A DNA stretch of 64,000 nt from Silene conica (lineage: Eukaryota > Streptophyta > Magnoliopsida > Caryophyllales > Caryophyllaceae). Of this stretch, positions 1 to 12,308 are shown piece by piece. The stretch is from contig CM055312.2 in assembly GCA_029255685.2 (NCBI GenBank), positions 24,832,203 to 24,896,202 of the forward strand. Reading direction: 5' to 3'. How positions within the stretch are numbered: the first letter of the stretch is position 1; each line of letters begins with the position of its first letter. A program made the translations under genes and the position numbers. The notes below the pieces were generated by a model, which was given only the letters and a program-made list of their open reading frames with translations, was not told where the DNA came from and ran no database searches.

Positions 1-1111
1 AATGGGAACCTAGTCATCAAATGATAATAGTAGTTGTGGGTGCTAGTGGCGTTCCAACCGTGGACCTTTGGCAGCAAGGTTTTGGGCCTCGTTTTGCGTC
101 TAGTGCAACAGCCCGTGTACAACATAGCCAAACCCTCTTTCCCTGCCGCCTTATTTAGGCCCTTGTAACACCTTAAACCCTACTCTAAACACAAAACTCT
201 CTACACAAAAAAGATAGCCGCCACATCAAGGAAGAAGGGGAAGTCATTCACGGTGGTCAAACACGGGTCTAAGGTGGTTCGTTTTGGCTGAAAAGTTGGT
301 ATGTTCACCGTTGTTCTGTTTTCACGGTTTTTACTTCCTGTTTGTGTCGCATAATTTCAATCGCATATGTTTGTCTAGGGGTTCTGACCTTTACATTTTC
401 TTAATCTATGTTGTATGAGGGTTAGATATGAACAAGGTCGTGTCGTCTTTGACACCATAACACCGCCGTGTAGGGTGTTTTAGGGAGGCTGCTGGTAAAC
501 GTTTTCTGGGATGTTCTTGGGTGTTGGGTTTTTGTATTTGTTTTTCGTTAGGATTCGTTTATGGTCTGCTTATGGGTCGTGGTTCCAGGGTCACGGGTAA
601 GTCAGGGAGTGAGATGGTGGCTCTCGTGGTGACCAGGGGCTGTCAGGGTGGTTGTTAGGGTGGTGGCTGATGGCAGGTACGGGAAGGGAAACAGGGGGTT
701 CATCAGTGGTATATACGGGTTCTGGGTTCACATGGGTGTTTGGGGGTGGTACCGCGGATGACTAGGGGTAGGTCGGTACGGTGGTGCCATCGTGGTTGGT
801 GAGTCTGTTGACGGGGGGTCTGTGGTGGTCTAGGGTGGTCTGGCCGCGGTTGGCAGCGGCTACAGGGCGTGGTTTCAGGCGAGTAAAGGGTGGTTGCGTG
901 TTGGGTCAGGCCTGTTTAAGACCCTGGTCTTCCTTGTCGGCGGGAGTCGGTGGTCTGGGATATGGTCGGTGGTAGAGTAGGTGGTGTGGGGGTGACGCGT
1001 GGTGGCTGCTGGCGACAAGGGAGGTGGCCACGCGGCTGTTTTAGCTAACGGGAGTTGGTCACGCGGTTTGGGTTTGTCGTGGGGTTTGCTAGGGTTGTTT
1101 TAGGAGTTTTA

Positions 1112-1113
<2 letters not shown>

Positions 1114-1200
<87 letters not shown>
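1114..1200. repeat. (ATT)n microsatellite
   Basis: Nearly pure TTA/ATT repeat of about 29 units, ending in ACTACTACT. It produces a spurious poly-leucine reading frame. Confidence 0.95.
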
Positions 1201-1202
<2 letters not shown>

Positions 1203-2532
1203 TACTACTCATTAATATCTTTATTAATATTAATCATTATTGTTGATTAGTTAATGGGTGTATGATTATTATAAGTTCTCTTTTATCGTAAGTTTATATC
1301 TCGTGCTATATATATGTAGGTTGAGTCGGGATATGTGCTATGAAGGGGGGAGTTATTCCTTTTTAAGAAAGTTTCCACTTTGGGAAACTTTCCTTTTGTA
1401 GAAAGTTGCCTTTTATGGTAGGTGTAATAAAGAATTAGAAGGGGTATTAATTCCTTATATAATATATGTTAGGTGGAGGTTTCCGCGTGGAACACTTTTA
1501 GTTGCAGTTGCTCTCTTGCCGTTATCTTCCGCAGTTTTGAGGTAGGAGAATATCTATGTTGTAATTGTGATCTGGCATGAGGATACTCGTTATCTGGTTG
1601 ATGTATTTTACTTGTGATATATTGTGATTGAATGATTATTGATTATTGTGGAGAACGGGGCTTGTGAACTGGGTCTTGTGATATGGTTCTTGTGATAAGG
1701 GACTTGTGATATGGCCATGGGAGGTGTGGTATGGTGGAGGTGAAGTGGTGGAATGAATGTTGTGGAGATGGATGAAATGTATATCGTATTATTTCATGTC
1801 TTGATTATATTACCTACTCAACCTCGTGTTGACCCTGTTTGTTTGATTGTGTCTGCGTTGATCCAATTTTTTGGGGAGCAGAGTGACAGGTTTAGACTTA
1901 TGGATGCTGGAAGGGTGGAGAGGACATGGACCAGACCTGCCTAGTGCTAGTTCATTCACTTAGTCTTTCACCGTGTCTGAACTTTTACTTTTGGTTTTTA
2001 TAAACAGTGTAATACCCTGAGACATTTGTTTAACGTTTAATTACTTAATAAAGTACTGTATTGCTTGCTTTGTTATCTACTACCTCGGGTAACCGAGATG
2101 GTAACACCCTTGGTTATTTGGGGAGTCCTAGTTCAGGCCCCTAAATAAATGGGGGTGTTACAAAGTGGTATCAGAGCGAACGATCCTCAGGCCTCACCTA
2201 ATGAACCCAATGAATGTAGGAAGAGTCTAAATAAAATGAACCCGAGATAGAACTGTTAGGAGCACGCTAAAGGGGAAGTATGAGTCTGGGGCCCCCTCAC
2301 ACCAAACCATAGACCCTCTCAGTTTTACCCGGATACCTTGAGTGAATACGAGCGAAAAGGGTATAGAAAGTGATGAGAATTTGTGGTAAAGCATGATAAG
2401 GGGTTATAGGAATCCTTTCGTTACGAGAATAGCATAGATATGAAAGAAAACGTATGCATATAAGAATTATATGGTTGTTTTACATGATAATGTGGATATA
2501 TTCGATAATCGGTATTATATTAATAGTTATGT

Positions 2533-2586
2533 CACTACTACAAATATGACTTTAGGTAACACTTAATAGAGAACGGCATAGTTAAA
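2533..2586 (+). mobile_element. Possible CACTA transposon end
   Basis: Starts CACTACTACAAA and runs on with AACACTTAATAGAGAACGGC, similar in style to a CACTA left terminus. It sits between the internal piece and the second LTR piece of the preceding remnant. No matching right end with the same 3-bp flank was found, so this may be a solo end or chance. Confidence 0.3.
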
Positions 2587-3007
2587 TGACCCTGTTTGTT
2601 CGATTGTGTCTGCGTTGATCCAATTTTTTGGGGAGCAGAGTGACAGGTTTAGACTTATGGATGCTGGAAGGGTGGAGAGGACATGGACCAGACCTGCCTA
2701 GGGCTAGTTCATTCACTTAGTCTTTCACCGTGTCTGAACTTTTACTTTTTGTTTTTATAAACAGTTGTAATACCCTGAGACATTTGTTTAACGTTTAATT
2801 ACTTAATAAAGTACTATATTGCTTCCTTTGTTATCTACTACCTCGGGTAACCGAGATGGTAACACCCTTGGTTATTTGGGGAGTCCTAGTTCAGGCCCCT
2901 AAATAAATGGGGGTGTTACTGGTACTTGGTGTTAGTCCCACAAACTTATTCATATTAAGGATGTGAAGAATTCGATCTATTATGAGAGAATTCAGAGCTC
3001 CTGTTCC

Positions 3008-3475
3008 TTAAATATTCAAGGTCTCGGATGGTTCAAACCTTTTGAACTCATGAGAATTCCCAATTTGTCCATTATACAAATTTGGGCCAAATGGGGCGGA
3101 AGTCATCTCATATAATGACATCCTAGGAGTTTGTGAAAACATACTTTTAAGCTCGGTGTAAATCTCATTTGTCGTGCTTAGCTCAATCATTCTCTTTTGG
3201 AGATCCAGCTCCATGGAGAAAATGAGCGTGTGCTTAAGAATGTATGATTCTCTCATATAGGCCTCATAGGCCTCACGAGCCACAATCGTGGAATGAGGAG
3301 TGGAAGTGGGAGGAGCGGATTCGGTAAGGAAACAAATCTTATTGTCGCCTTCCACAGCCAAAAGTAATTGAGCATCCCAATCTTTAAAATTGGAACCATG
3401 TTTGTCAAGTTTGCAACGTTCCATGAAGGATCGAAGCCATGATATGTTAGTGAGAGGTGGAGCGTTGGAGGCCAT
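3008..3475 (-). pseudogene. Copia gag fragment
   Basis: Minus-strand reading frame beginning MASNAPPLTNISWLRSF, with KLDKHGSNFKDWDAQLLLAV and a following E-x-P region. This is the usual N-terminal layout of plant Copia Gag (an NF-x-x-W core, then LTE-x-P). Only the N-terminal part of Gag is here. It lies just downstream of its own leader and primer site and is treated as a fossil piece. Confidence 0.65.
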
Positions 3476-6240
3476 TGATGATGTTTGAAAATAAACTACA
3501 AATAAAAGTGAAGGAATTAAAAACCAAACATCGTTTATATTTAAAACTCGTAAATAAAACAAGTTTAACATTTACTAAATGATCTCTTACCCAATTAATT
3601 AAACGATTCCGAGACCCAAATCTATATTAATTCGGGCACGGTGTAGCCGATTCATCCCTTATTGATATAATTTGGTGGATTAACTCCTTAATCGGTTTTA
3701 CCTTAGAACTCTCGGTCGACAATGTCTTTAGCCCGAACTTATTGCAACTACGGTTACGAATACCTTCGTTGAGATCGACCAAATTCAAGGTGTAATCATA
3801 TTACCCCACTTACCCAACGTAACAAGCTTAGTACCCCGGTGTAGCCGAGCCCACTTTCTTATGAAGAAGGGAGTCATGGGTCTATACTCTTTGGTAAGGC
3901 TAAGTCTCAATATTTATATTGTAAGAGATCTAGTCAATTCATTATCTATCTCCGTTTTAAGTGAACTAAGTCGGTGAATTATCGATAAATTTAATTGACT
4001 AGGTCGACGTATTCGAATAAAATTCATGACATGATATGACGATTTGGCTATGCATGTAAACATATAAAACAAAATAAAGGCATAAAACTTAAAGCATAAG
4101 AAACCCTAGTATGACCTTCCTAGAAAAGAAAATAATAAAAGTACAAATTCGGAAACCAACTCCTTGGTCCCTTGATCTTCACGAGGCACGCATCCCAAGG
4201 CAAACATCGTCTTGGTCGGAACTCCTTCCCGAATGACATTGTCTTCAAGGCTCTCCAGAATTAACAAAAATTACAATTTTTCTATCTACTTTATACATTA
4301 TAAAATAGAAAACAATAAATAAAGTGATACGAGATCACATTAATTACATCCGAATCGATTAACCCCTTACATTACGGGAAATATCGATTAAAACGAAGGC
4401 CATACTAAGTAAATTACATAATCCAAAATTACGTAAATAAAATCATGACAATCATAATTAAAATATGCAATGCTTTTGTATATGAACTATCATGCAAATC
4501 CTAAGTCAAATCGTCCTATTAAATATCATTAAAATAAATAGTTATCGTATACCTCGATTTTATGGAATTGCGTGTTTTAACGATTAAAAACACTTAGCAT
4601 CACGTAAATCGAAATTCACTCTTAAGTTAATCATCCTAACTCATTTAGGTTTCAAAATTTAGTCTTACTCAAACTTTGAACATGGCTTAACTTAATTTTA
4701 TAATATTGTTCGGTATTAATCGGTTTTACGGGAAAAATAATATAAAATTCTAAAAGAGTCATAAAATTTCGAAAAATTCAAAATTCAAATTTTGAACATT
4801 CTAATATTTTCTTAAAATCAGAAGTTTAAAAATATTAGTATTACAAAAATTATTAATTTATTTCATAAATAAAACATAAAACACGCATTTTTATGCCGTA
4901 AATTCAAAATTCACTTTAAAAGCATGGAATAAATTAATAATATTATTTTTACATATTCAAAAACACTTAGGGAATTGATATGGACAGAAAATTACAGCCA
5001 ATACACTGCCCAAGGTCTGAAAAAGCATTTTATGACCTTTTACAATTCAATTTTTAACTTTAACAATTAACAATTTAAAAATTAAATATACAGAAACTTT
5101 TGGCTCCCAAGAAAAATATGGTGATGAACATATCAAATATGACTTACATGGGTTAAAAGTTTCGGCCATTTTAGCAACTTTAACTATATTTAACAAATTA
5201 TGTAATATATTATACGATTTTAACCATTAAAATCATTTCACAAGCAAAACACGAAATAAAAATTTCGAAATTTTTATACATGCTGGAAATAATATATATG
5301 ACATTGTGTAAAATTTTTATGGCCAAATTCCAACTCAAACTATTAAAGTCGAAATTACGTCACTTATTATCCGATTTTTACACTAACAATCAATAATCAT
5401 GCAATATACGTGAAAAATTTCTGGAAAATTTAATATACATTTTAAATATTGCATGTGACATACTCAAAAAAATTTATAGTCAAATTCACAATATAACTAT
5501 ATGAACCCATTTATTCTCAATTTTATGGCATTTTAACATTTAAAATTCATAAACCATGCATTTTAACTCCATTATTTACAAAAATTCATATTCATAACAT
5601 ATGATATACATGTGAGAGCATACTAAAAATCTCGGCCAGAAATTAAGAATAGCTATTTTTCCCAAAAATAATTCATTTTAACCATTAAAAATGACAAAAA
5701 CCGAATTAAATATACTTATGAACAATATATATCCAAAAATTATTCCAAATATCCTAAAATACTTTTAGGACCAGTAGGTATTCATGCATTAGAAATTTCG
5801 GCCATATCAACTATGATGTTAAAATTTCAATTTTATTTTGTTATCTAATAACTTCGTAAAAATTATAAACGAAAAGCATGCAAACAACCGATTTGCTCTG
5901 ATACCAATTGTAGGGTTCTAAGGTCTCATACCCTAAAACTTAGTCTTACTAATATAAAATATACTAATTAATCTTTTAATTAGGTTTTTGCAAGATCTTA
6001 TGCATGCTTATTATAATGCGGAATAAAGAATCGAAAACTCACTATTTCGACAAGAATGGCACGGATGATCCTCCGAGCTTAATATCCAATGTAGGATATC
6101 TCCTCCAAGATGCACCCAAGACAACCCTTAAGAACCGAACCTTGATGTAGCTAGGTCAAGAATCGGTTTCCCTTAATTGTTCTAAACTCTAATAAGAACT
6201 AATTATACTAATATTATAACTATTATAGTATTAGATTTAT

Positions 6241-6602
6241 GGATTAATTGATAACAATACTCTGAACTATGGGTGTCCTGCTCAAAATATTCCAAACTTT
6301 ATTTTAACTACCAATATAACCAACTAATGCTATCATTCGCTTTTATTATAATATATAACCTGTTACATGCTAATTAAGTGAAGAAATTTCTAACCATTCT
6401 TTAACCTGTCTTTCTCTTTTTACTTCTATGTTAATTTATTTACCTAATCACAACATTAAAACATGCTACAACAACTTAACAAAACAACAAATTCTATTCA
6501 AAGCAAATGAGGGCATTAGTTGGTTATATTGGTAGTTAAAATAACGTTTGGAGTATTTTGAGCAGCACACCCATAGTTCAGAGTATTCTTATCAATTACC
6601 CC
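6241..6602. mobile_element. MULE-type MITE, copy 1
   Basis: A 362-bp element with long terminal inverted repeats of about 85 bp beginning GGATTAATTGATAA and continuing ATACTCTGAACTATGGGTG. It is flanked by a perfect 9-bp duplication TAGATTTAT (6232-6240 and 6603-6611), the size made by Mutator-like transposases. A second copy with its own 9-bp duplication lies at 48842-49201. It has no coding capacity and is inserted in the Copia LTR. Confidence 0.9.
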
Positions 6603-7183
6603 TAGATTTATTATCTTATAATAAGTTTTTAGAGGTTTTTCTTTTCAATCTCACACTAGAAGAATGAAGATTAGGGTAAGAATGAATTGTGAACAACTTC
6701 ACATAAGTAGGGTGTAGATGGTTGGGGGGCACGGTTATGGAGAAGCACAAAAGAGGGCTTTTGCCTTACCCATGCACACATAGGGTGGCTCTAGGTTAGT
6801 ATTCTCAAGGTAACTTTAATGATTGTGTTTTAGGAGTATTAAACACAAATCATACCCTTAAACTAACCTTCACAAACCGGCACCCTAGTTAATATGGACT
6901 CCATTTTATATATTGTCATTTGTATAATTGTAGATGTTTGACATACATTATGTCATAATTGCATAAGAAACAATTGTTTTAATTTAAAATGCTTATTTAT
7001 CAAATACGTATTATTTCTAAATTAAATAAATCATATTTATCAATTTGACAAGTAATTCAAAATTACTAATATAAAATGGTTATTTTATTAATCGTCAATA
7101 CGATTTACAACATTTGTAATACAATCCGATTCATTCTAATTACGACATTTCATAAATATCGTTTAGTGTTTGATAATTGATAC

Positions 7184-8028
7184 TGTAATACTCCATTGAA
7201 CAGAATGTGATATTCGGGTGGGGTAACCCCTTGAAGAGGTCCATTGATGGGCTTATATGACTAGTGCTTAAAGGGATTGAAAGTACTACTCATATCAACA
7301 AAGTGCACTTTCTTTTTTGGTTATCCATGCCAAAGAACTCCAAAGTTAAGCGTGCTTGGCTGGGAGTAGTCTTAGGATGGGTGACCTCCTGGGAAGGTTC
7401 CCGGTATGCCCATGAGTGAGGACAAAATGCGCTGGAAAGGACTCGTGTTGGTCTGTGGGGCCAGTACATAGCCTGGCAAGCTACCGTGGCTAGCATTTCC
7501 GGTCCTAGGTTTGGGCCGGGGTGTTACAAGTGGTATCAGAGCAACCCTGCGACCGTCTGGTGAGCGCCCGTGGTCTGGAGTACCCGGGGCACCAACCAAG
7601 CGGGGGAGGATTTCTGGTTTGGCTCGGCTACGGTCGGATGCTGCCAGGCGCAACGAGGACGTTGCGTTCTTCAAGTGGGGGTGTGTAATACTCCATTGAA
7701 CGGAATGTGATATTCGGGTGGGGTAACCCCTTGAAGAGGTCCATTGATGGGCTTATATGACTAGTGCTTAAAGGGATTGAAAGTACTACTCATATCAACA
7801 AAGTGCACTTTGTTTTCTGGTTATCCATGCGAAAGAACTCCAAAGTTAAGCGTGCTTGGCTGGGAGTAGTCTTAGGATGGGTGACCTCCTGGGAAGGTTC
7901 CCGGGATGCGCATGAGTGAGGACAAAATGCACTGGAAAGGACCCGTGTTGATATGTGGGGCCAGTACATAGCCTGGCGAGCTACCGTGGCTAACATTTCC
8001 GGTCCTAGGTTTGGGCCGGGGTGTTACA
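7184..8028 (+). mobile_element. Cassandra TRIM retrotransposon, structurally complete
   Basis: Two 345-bp LTRs (7184-7528 and 7684-8028) start TGTAATACTCC and end GGGGTGTTACA. Between them lie 155 bp with a methionine-tRNA primer site (AGTGGTATCAGAGC, from 7529) and a purine tract before the second LTR (CAAGTGGGGG). A 5-bp duplication GATAC flanks it (7179-7183 and 8029-8033). Each LTR holds a match to the 3' half of plant 5S rRNA, the hallmark of Cassandra elements. It encodes no protein, as is normal for this family. The LTRs differ at about 12 of 345 positions by eye, roughly 1.3 My if 1.3e-8 changes per site per year is assumed. Confidence 0.95.
7333..7396 (+). other. 5S rRNA-derived segment in Cassandra LTR 1
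   Basis: AGAACTCC, AAGTTAAGCGTGCTTGG, GAGTAGT and AGGATGGGTGACCTCCTGGG follow one another as in plant 5S rRNA, covering the internal promoter region (A box, IE and C box). This is not a functional 5S gene: the 5' half is different. The copy in LTR 2 is at 7833-7896. Confidence 0.9.
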
Positions 8029-8339
8029 GATACGTTTCAATTATAAACATAAATCTTATAATAAGATTTAACCTCTGATTTCTCGATATACGAGTTTAAG
8101 GAATATGATCAACTTGTATCAATATATATTTGATCAGTTTATCAATTAAGGGAATTGTCCTATAGGTGTGACCTAAAGGGATCAACTGACCACCACCGTC
8201 ATGATCTTGGTGTACACGACACCCTCAAGCCTCTATATATGTGATTCCATCACACATTCATAAGCTAACCTAATGTTGATGTAATTTTCTAGTGTGAGAA
8301 ATAAAAACATAAAACCTATCCTAATATTATTCACATAAT

Positions 8340-8660
8340 ATTTGTTTTACTATAATAGTTATAGTAATTATTTCTAGTAAACTAATTAGATTAGTTTTCG
8401 GTTTTAAGGTATAACCGAATTCCGTCACCTAGCTCGTGTTCGAATCTCGGTTTTTTAAGGGTAGGTCTTGGGTGCAATTTGAAGGAGGCAATCTACATTG
8501 GTTGCTCCGTGGAGGATCGTCCTTTGCATTATTCGGACCGAATGTAACGCCCTTTTCGTTATTATTCCGCAAATGTTAATGCATGCATAAGATCTTTCAA
8601 ATTAATTAGTTAATTTATTTATATTATTAGTAAGACTAATAATTTTGGTTAAGTTGGTAT
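8340..8660 (+). mobile_element. Inverted piece of the same Copia LTR
   Basis: This segment (TAATAGTTATAG, then GGTCTTGGGTGCAA, GGAGGATCGTCC and GCATGCATAAGATCTT) is the diverged reverse complement of 5935-6250. The 3' part of the Copia LTR is therefore present in both orientations on either side of the Cassandra insertion. It is followed by a weak primer-site-like GTTGGTATGACC. It could be a second element's LTR or part of a rearrangement. Confidence 0.55.
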
Positions 8661-9369
8661 GACCTAATTTTCTATCAAACTACTCCAAAATAGCAGTTCG
8701 AATTGCTATAAAACTACGAAACAGAGTACATAACTGGTTGTTACCGACGACAATTGAGATGATTACTGCGACGACCACAGTGTTCCTACGGTGGATTGAC
8801 GGTGGTAAATATGATAAGGGTACTACAAGGATTACCCACAACTATAAATCACTAGGTCGAAAGTCTGAAAAGTGGTAGGATTAAGGTCTAAAACTTACAT
8901 CGATGAAAAAGGACTTCAAAGATGACGATGAAAGGTGTTGTTGACGCCGTGTTTCTGGTTCAATTTTACCTCTCGTTCTGCCTCAAACATCGTCTTTGAT
9001 GATTGAATTAGGGTATAGGGTGCAGGTTAGATGATGTAGAAGAAGCATACATGAACATGGAGGCTGTTAGACGTGATAGGGACGTGAATATGGAGGTTGT
9101 TAGACGTGATAGGGAGTATGGCAAACTAAGGTTGGCATAGATTATGAACATTAACCCTCTTTCAATTCCTTCTACTCCGTCATATCCAAGCCCACCTTTA
9201 TCTCACTCGGCCCCTCACGCATCTCGAGACACTTTTATGTTCATTTCGCGTTCTTAACCCGTAACTTAAAATTAACGAGTACGTATATAAAAAAAATTAT
9301 ACTAATTAAATTATGTAATTTAGTATTAGTAGATATTAATTAAACTAATTATAAAAATATAATGGGGAG
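8661..9369. other. No recognised gene; probable CACTA interior
   Basis: Contains a diverged 33-bp direct repeat (about 9048-9115: ATGGAGG, TGTTAGACGTGATAGGGA). It reads toward the CACTA exon at 9370. I see no clear exon in it. Confidence 0.3.
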
Positions 9370-9609
9370 ACATTAGAGGATGAGCCATATATATTTGCAA
9401 CACAAGCAGAGCAAGTGTTTTACATTGACGACCGAGTTAACACAGGATGGCCCGTTGCTATAAAGATGAAACCTAGAAATGTTAATGACTTGGGTGATGA
9501 TGAAATGAGAGAAGATGATGAAAATGAGCCATATCATGTCTCGTTTCTTACTCATGAAAATATGAGCTGGGTTAGGGATGGCGTGGAAGGAACTTTGGTT
9601 GACGTCTGA
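9370..9609 (+). pseudogene. CACTA transposon C-terminal exon (DUF4216-like)
   Basis: In-frame stretch starting TLEDEPYIFATQAEQVFYID, with WPVAIKMKPRNVNDL in the middle and ending GTLVDV before a TGA. The pattern PF-x-x-A-x-QA-x-QVFYV, then a W-x-V-x-x-K-x-KPR-x-x-x-D motif, is typical of the DUF4216 domain that follows the TNP2 transposase in plant CACTA elements. The acceptor is probably the AG at 9368-9369. The catalytic TNP2 region is not visible upstream, so only the tail survives. It is the first of a series of CACTA exons on this strand. Confidence 0.6.
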
Positions 9610-10132
9610 AGATTAATTCTTAAACTATTATTCGCATTTTCTTGTGTTCTTAGATTTGGATGATTAATTACTGCATTTCCCATTTATCAGAGATTTCAAA
9701 AGTTGAGAAAATAGCTAGGCATTTAGGGTCTTAGTGTGTTAGTCTATACAGTTTGTTAGGAAAAATAAAGTTTAAAATCCCTTATCTATGCTCTTTTGCA
9801 TCTCACCTTGAACATGTTTTCTACTTGAATCTGCAATTTCAGCATGCATGTTCTATATTTCTAGATGCATTTCAGCATGCATGTTCTATATTTCTGTTGC
9901 CTTGTCAATTTTAGTTCAGTAATTTACATATGACATTCATCCTTGCTTCTGATTATTGCTTTGACGTCATCCAGAATCTGTTCAGAAACAACCCAAGGTG
10001 TGTAGCTATAACCTTCTCATTTTTACTCTGATTCATTTGCATCCATACATGGTGTAGTGCTCCCAAAACCAAGGCTGCCTGAACGCCCTGCTGTGTATAT
10101 ATTTATATTCTTATCATTTGTTTTGTCATGAT

Positions 10133-10788
10133 TAATAAAGTTGATGAGTTTTTGTTGATAGGAGGAATAGCTAGGGCTAGAAATTTAAGAATTACCCGTA
10201 AAAGTCGGTCTCAAGTGGAGCAAGGAAACCTGGATGGTAATAATGGCCAAATAGGTCATAACTCTACTACTGAAAGTAGTCAGGATCAGTAGTCTCACTT
10301 AGAGTCTAGTCCAAATACTGAACATCAGAATGGGGGGACGGACATATGAATGTGTTGTCGAAGGTACTTATTGCATTTTAATTTGTAGGTGTATTTTGTT
10401 AACTTTTTGAAATTATCATCATAATATAGATTATCATTTAACAGGTTCAGATGGAAAAAGGACTCGTGGAAAAACTGTTCTAGCAGATATATGGAATTTA
10501 CCTACAGGGCATAGAGTAGTTATTGAGATCAACAAAGCAAATCAGCCTATTGGAGATGAAGGAGGCGTCCTAGGACATTTTTGTGGAACGATAGCAAAAC
10601 ATGGAGATCTATGTTCATTAAGTAATACTCGTTGGGATTATTTGAAGAAGGGTAACAAGGGTAACAATCAGACTTTAATATTGAACGAAGTTAAGGTCAA
10701 ATCTCTGGCTGCTTTTACGCATGAGTCGGGAGACTTTTCTGAGACTAGTTCTTATCTTCTTAGTAATACAAACAGATTGTCTTCATGA
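10133..10788 (+). pseudogene. CACTA second-ORF exon (Plant_transposase/Ptta-En/Spm family)
   Basis: After a degenerate lead (GGIARARNLRITRKSRSQVE at 10160-10219) an AG acceptor at 10443-10444 opens an exon. It reads RTRGKTVLADIWNLPTG, then VIEINKANQPIGDEGGVLG and HFCGTIAKHG. RG-x-T-x-x-x-DIW and a following N-x-x-x-QP-x-GDEG-x-x-L are the signature of the Ptta/En/Spm plant transposase family (PF03004), the accessory protein of CACTA elements. Downstream the frame runs into a TGA at 10786-10788 without the expected W/F-rich middle. The family's next conserved block resumes at 13759, across a retroelement insertion. Confidence 0.6.
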
Positions 10789-12308
10789 TAAAGTCTCTAG
10801 CTGCTCGTTTGAAGCTTCGTTTGAATCAGTCTAGTAAAGCATTGCATGAATTTCTTTTTTAGTTGCATTCTATTTACTGTCCAATGTGTTTCTTTTTTAT
10901 TCTATGTAGGAAATATTTCTTTATCCTACAGTTCTGAAAAGATTTCTATTTTGATGAGCAACAAGTCCCTTCCATCAAGAGGACATAGAAAAAGCCGTTG
11001 CTACAATAATGTGGTCTTTTGATGTTTTTGCACGCGTGCCGGGTTTACACAATTTTTGCATTTGATTTGATTTTCAAGTCGTATGTTAGGGTGTAGACGT
11101 TGTTCGGTGTTTTTAATAATGACCACTTTGTCTAAGGTTGTGATGGGTCCGATTTTTCCAAAGTAAGTTGGGGTTTATGCAATTTTTGTTTGGTTTTGTT
11201 AAAGCCAAAGTTAGGGCATAGACGTTGCTTAGTTGTTGTAATAAGGAGTTGTGTTGATTATGGCAATCATTCTTGTTTTTGAGCCTCAAATCCTAGAACG
11301 GTGCTTGCACCAAACTATTTTCACCCAACCCAAGCCTTGTTGCATCCTTGTTGTTGTTCTCATCATGTGCATTTGCATTTTTCATGGATTTTTGGATGGA
11401 GTACCATTCTAGATTGCGGGCACGCTTCGCAAGTTGAGGTAGGTGAGTGATTTTGGTTACTTTTTGTCAAAAAAATCACCCCCTTTCTTTCCTTTTGTGT
11501 TGAGTGTCACCCGTGAGAGTCGGTACTTAGGGTTCTTTTATCGGTTATGGGTCTTGCATTGAGTAGAATCATGTGTGTGTCGTGTCATTCTTGGAAGTAT
11601 AGCTTAGTACTTCCGTTTGCCTGCCTTGAATTAGTTTCTTGGCCTTTGGTGATGTCATTTTTGGTTGCTTGAGCTTGATTTAGAGGTTTGACACCGTGGT
11701 TAGACTTTAAGTCGGCATCCTCCGCTATAGACCTCTCTTGTTTAGTTTTTCAAAACCCCGCTTGAATGAGGCAAGTGGTTGTCTTTTCCATTTTCCGATG
11801 CATGTTGCTTGTCTATACGTGTTATGTTTTTACTTGTTGGCATCAAAAGTTTTGTAGCAAGACCTTACTTGCCTTGCAATAGGGCATTCTTCCTCATGAA
11901 TGTCAAATTGTGAGTTGAAAGGGCTACTGGTGTAGCTAAACCCGATTCGGCTTCTAGTTAGCTTAGTTAGTTTGTTTCTTTGTTTTTAATAAGGGTTATA
12001 TAGTTCTTTGATCTCTTACTCGAGGACGAGTAAGGTTTAAGTGTGGGGAATTCTGATGAGCTCTATTTTGGTCGTTATTTTGGTCGTTATTTTCGTTGTT
12101 TATTCTTCATTTTCGATCCCGATATGACCTCGTTTTGCGTGCCTTTGATTGTTTTTACGCCCGTTACCTCGTCTATTCCTATTTGTTTCACATTTTGTAG
12201 GTATTACGGCGGGGGCGAAGAAACGGGAGCAAACGAGACGATTTTGGAACGAATTATGAAGAAATTTGAAGGAAGTAGCAAGAAATCCTCCCAGGGCCTC
12301 CCAGCTGG

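Larger units (their letters stand above)
1..2919 (+). mobile_element. Remnant of a long-LTR retrotransposon
   Basis: Most of this stretch looks like one long LTR that begins at or before the window edge and ends at about 2162 in GGGGGTGTTACA. It is followed at once by a methionine-tRNA primer-binding match (AAGTGGTATCAGAGC, from 2163). A direct repeat of the last ~332 bp of the LTR (1830-2161) recurs at 2587-2919 with only a few differences, so a second LTR piece lies about 0.4 kb downstream. No gag or pol coding is visible, and the element is clearly broken. The block TACCTCGGGTAACCGAGATGG resembles a block in the Tekay-like LTR further on, so a Gypsy origin is likely but not proven. The LTR start was not found. 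Confidence 0.6.
2920..8340 (-). mobile_element. Copia-type LTR retrotransposon remnant (minus strand)
   Basis: Read on the minus strand: one LTR (about 8340 to 5909), a methionine-tRNA primer site (5908-5895, TTGGTATCAGAGC), a leader of about 2.4 kb and the start of gag (3475). The leader at 3600-3960 is the reverse complement of 63520-63850, so this is the same family as the element entering the window at 61036. The LTR is interrupted by a MITE (6241-6602) and a Cassandra TRIM (7184-8028). No protease, integrase or RT region is present, and the element is broken. It is older than the insertions it carries. Confidence 0.7.

Noticed and set aside
1055-1246. Poly-leucine reading frame
   Set aside because: It is only the (ATT)n microsatellite read in one frame.
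7333-7396. 5S rRNA gene
   Set aside because: Only the 3' half matches and it lies in both LTRs of a Cassandra element.
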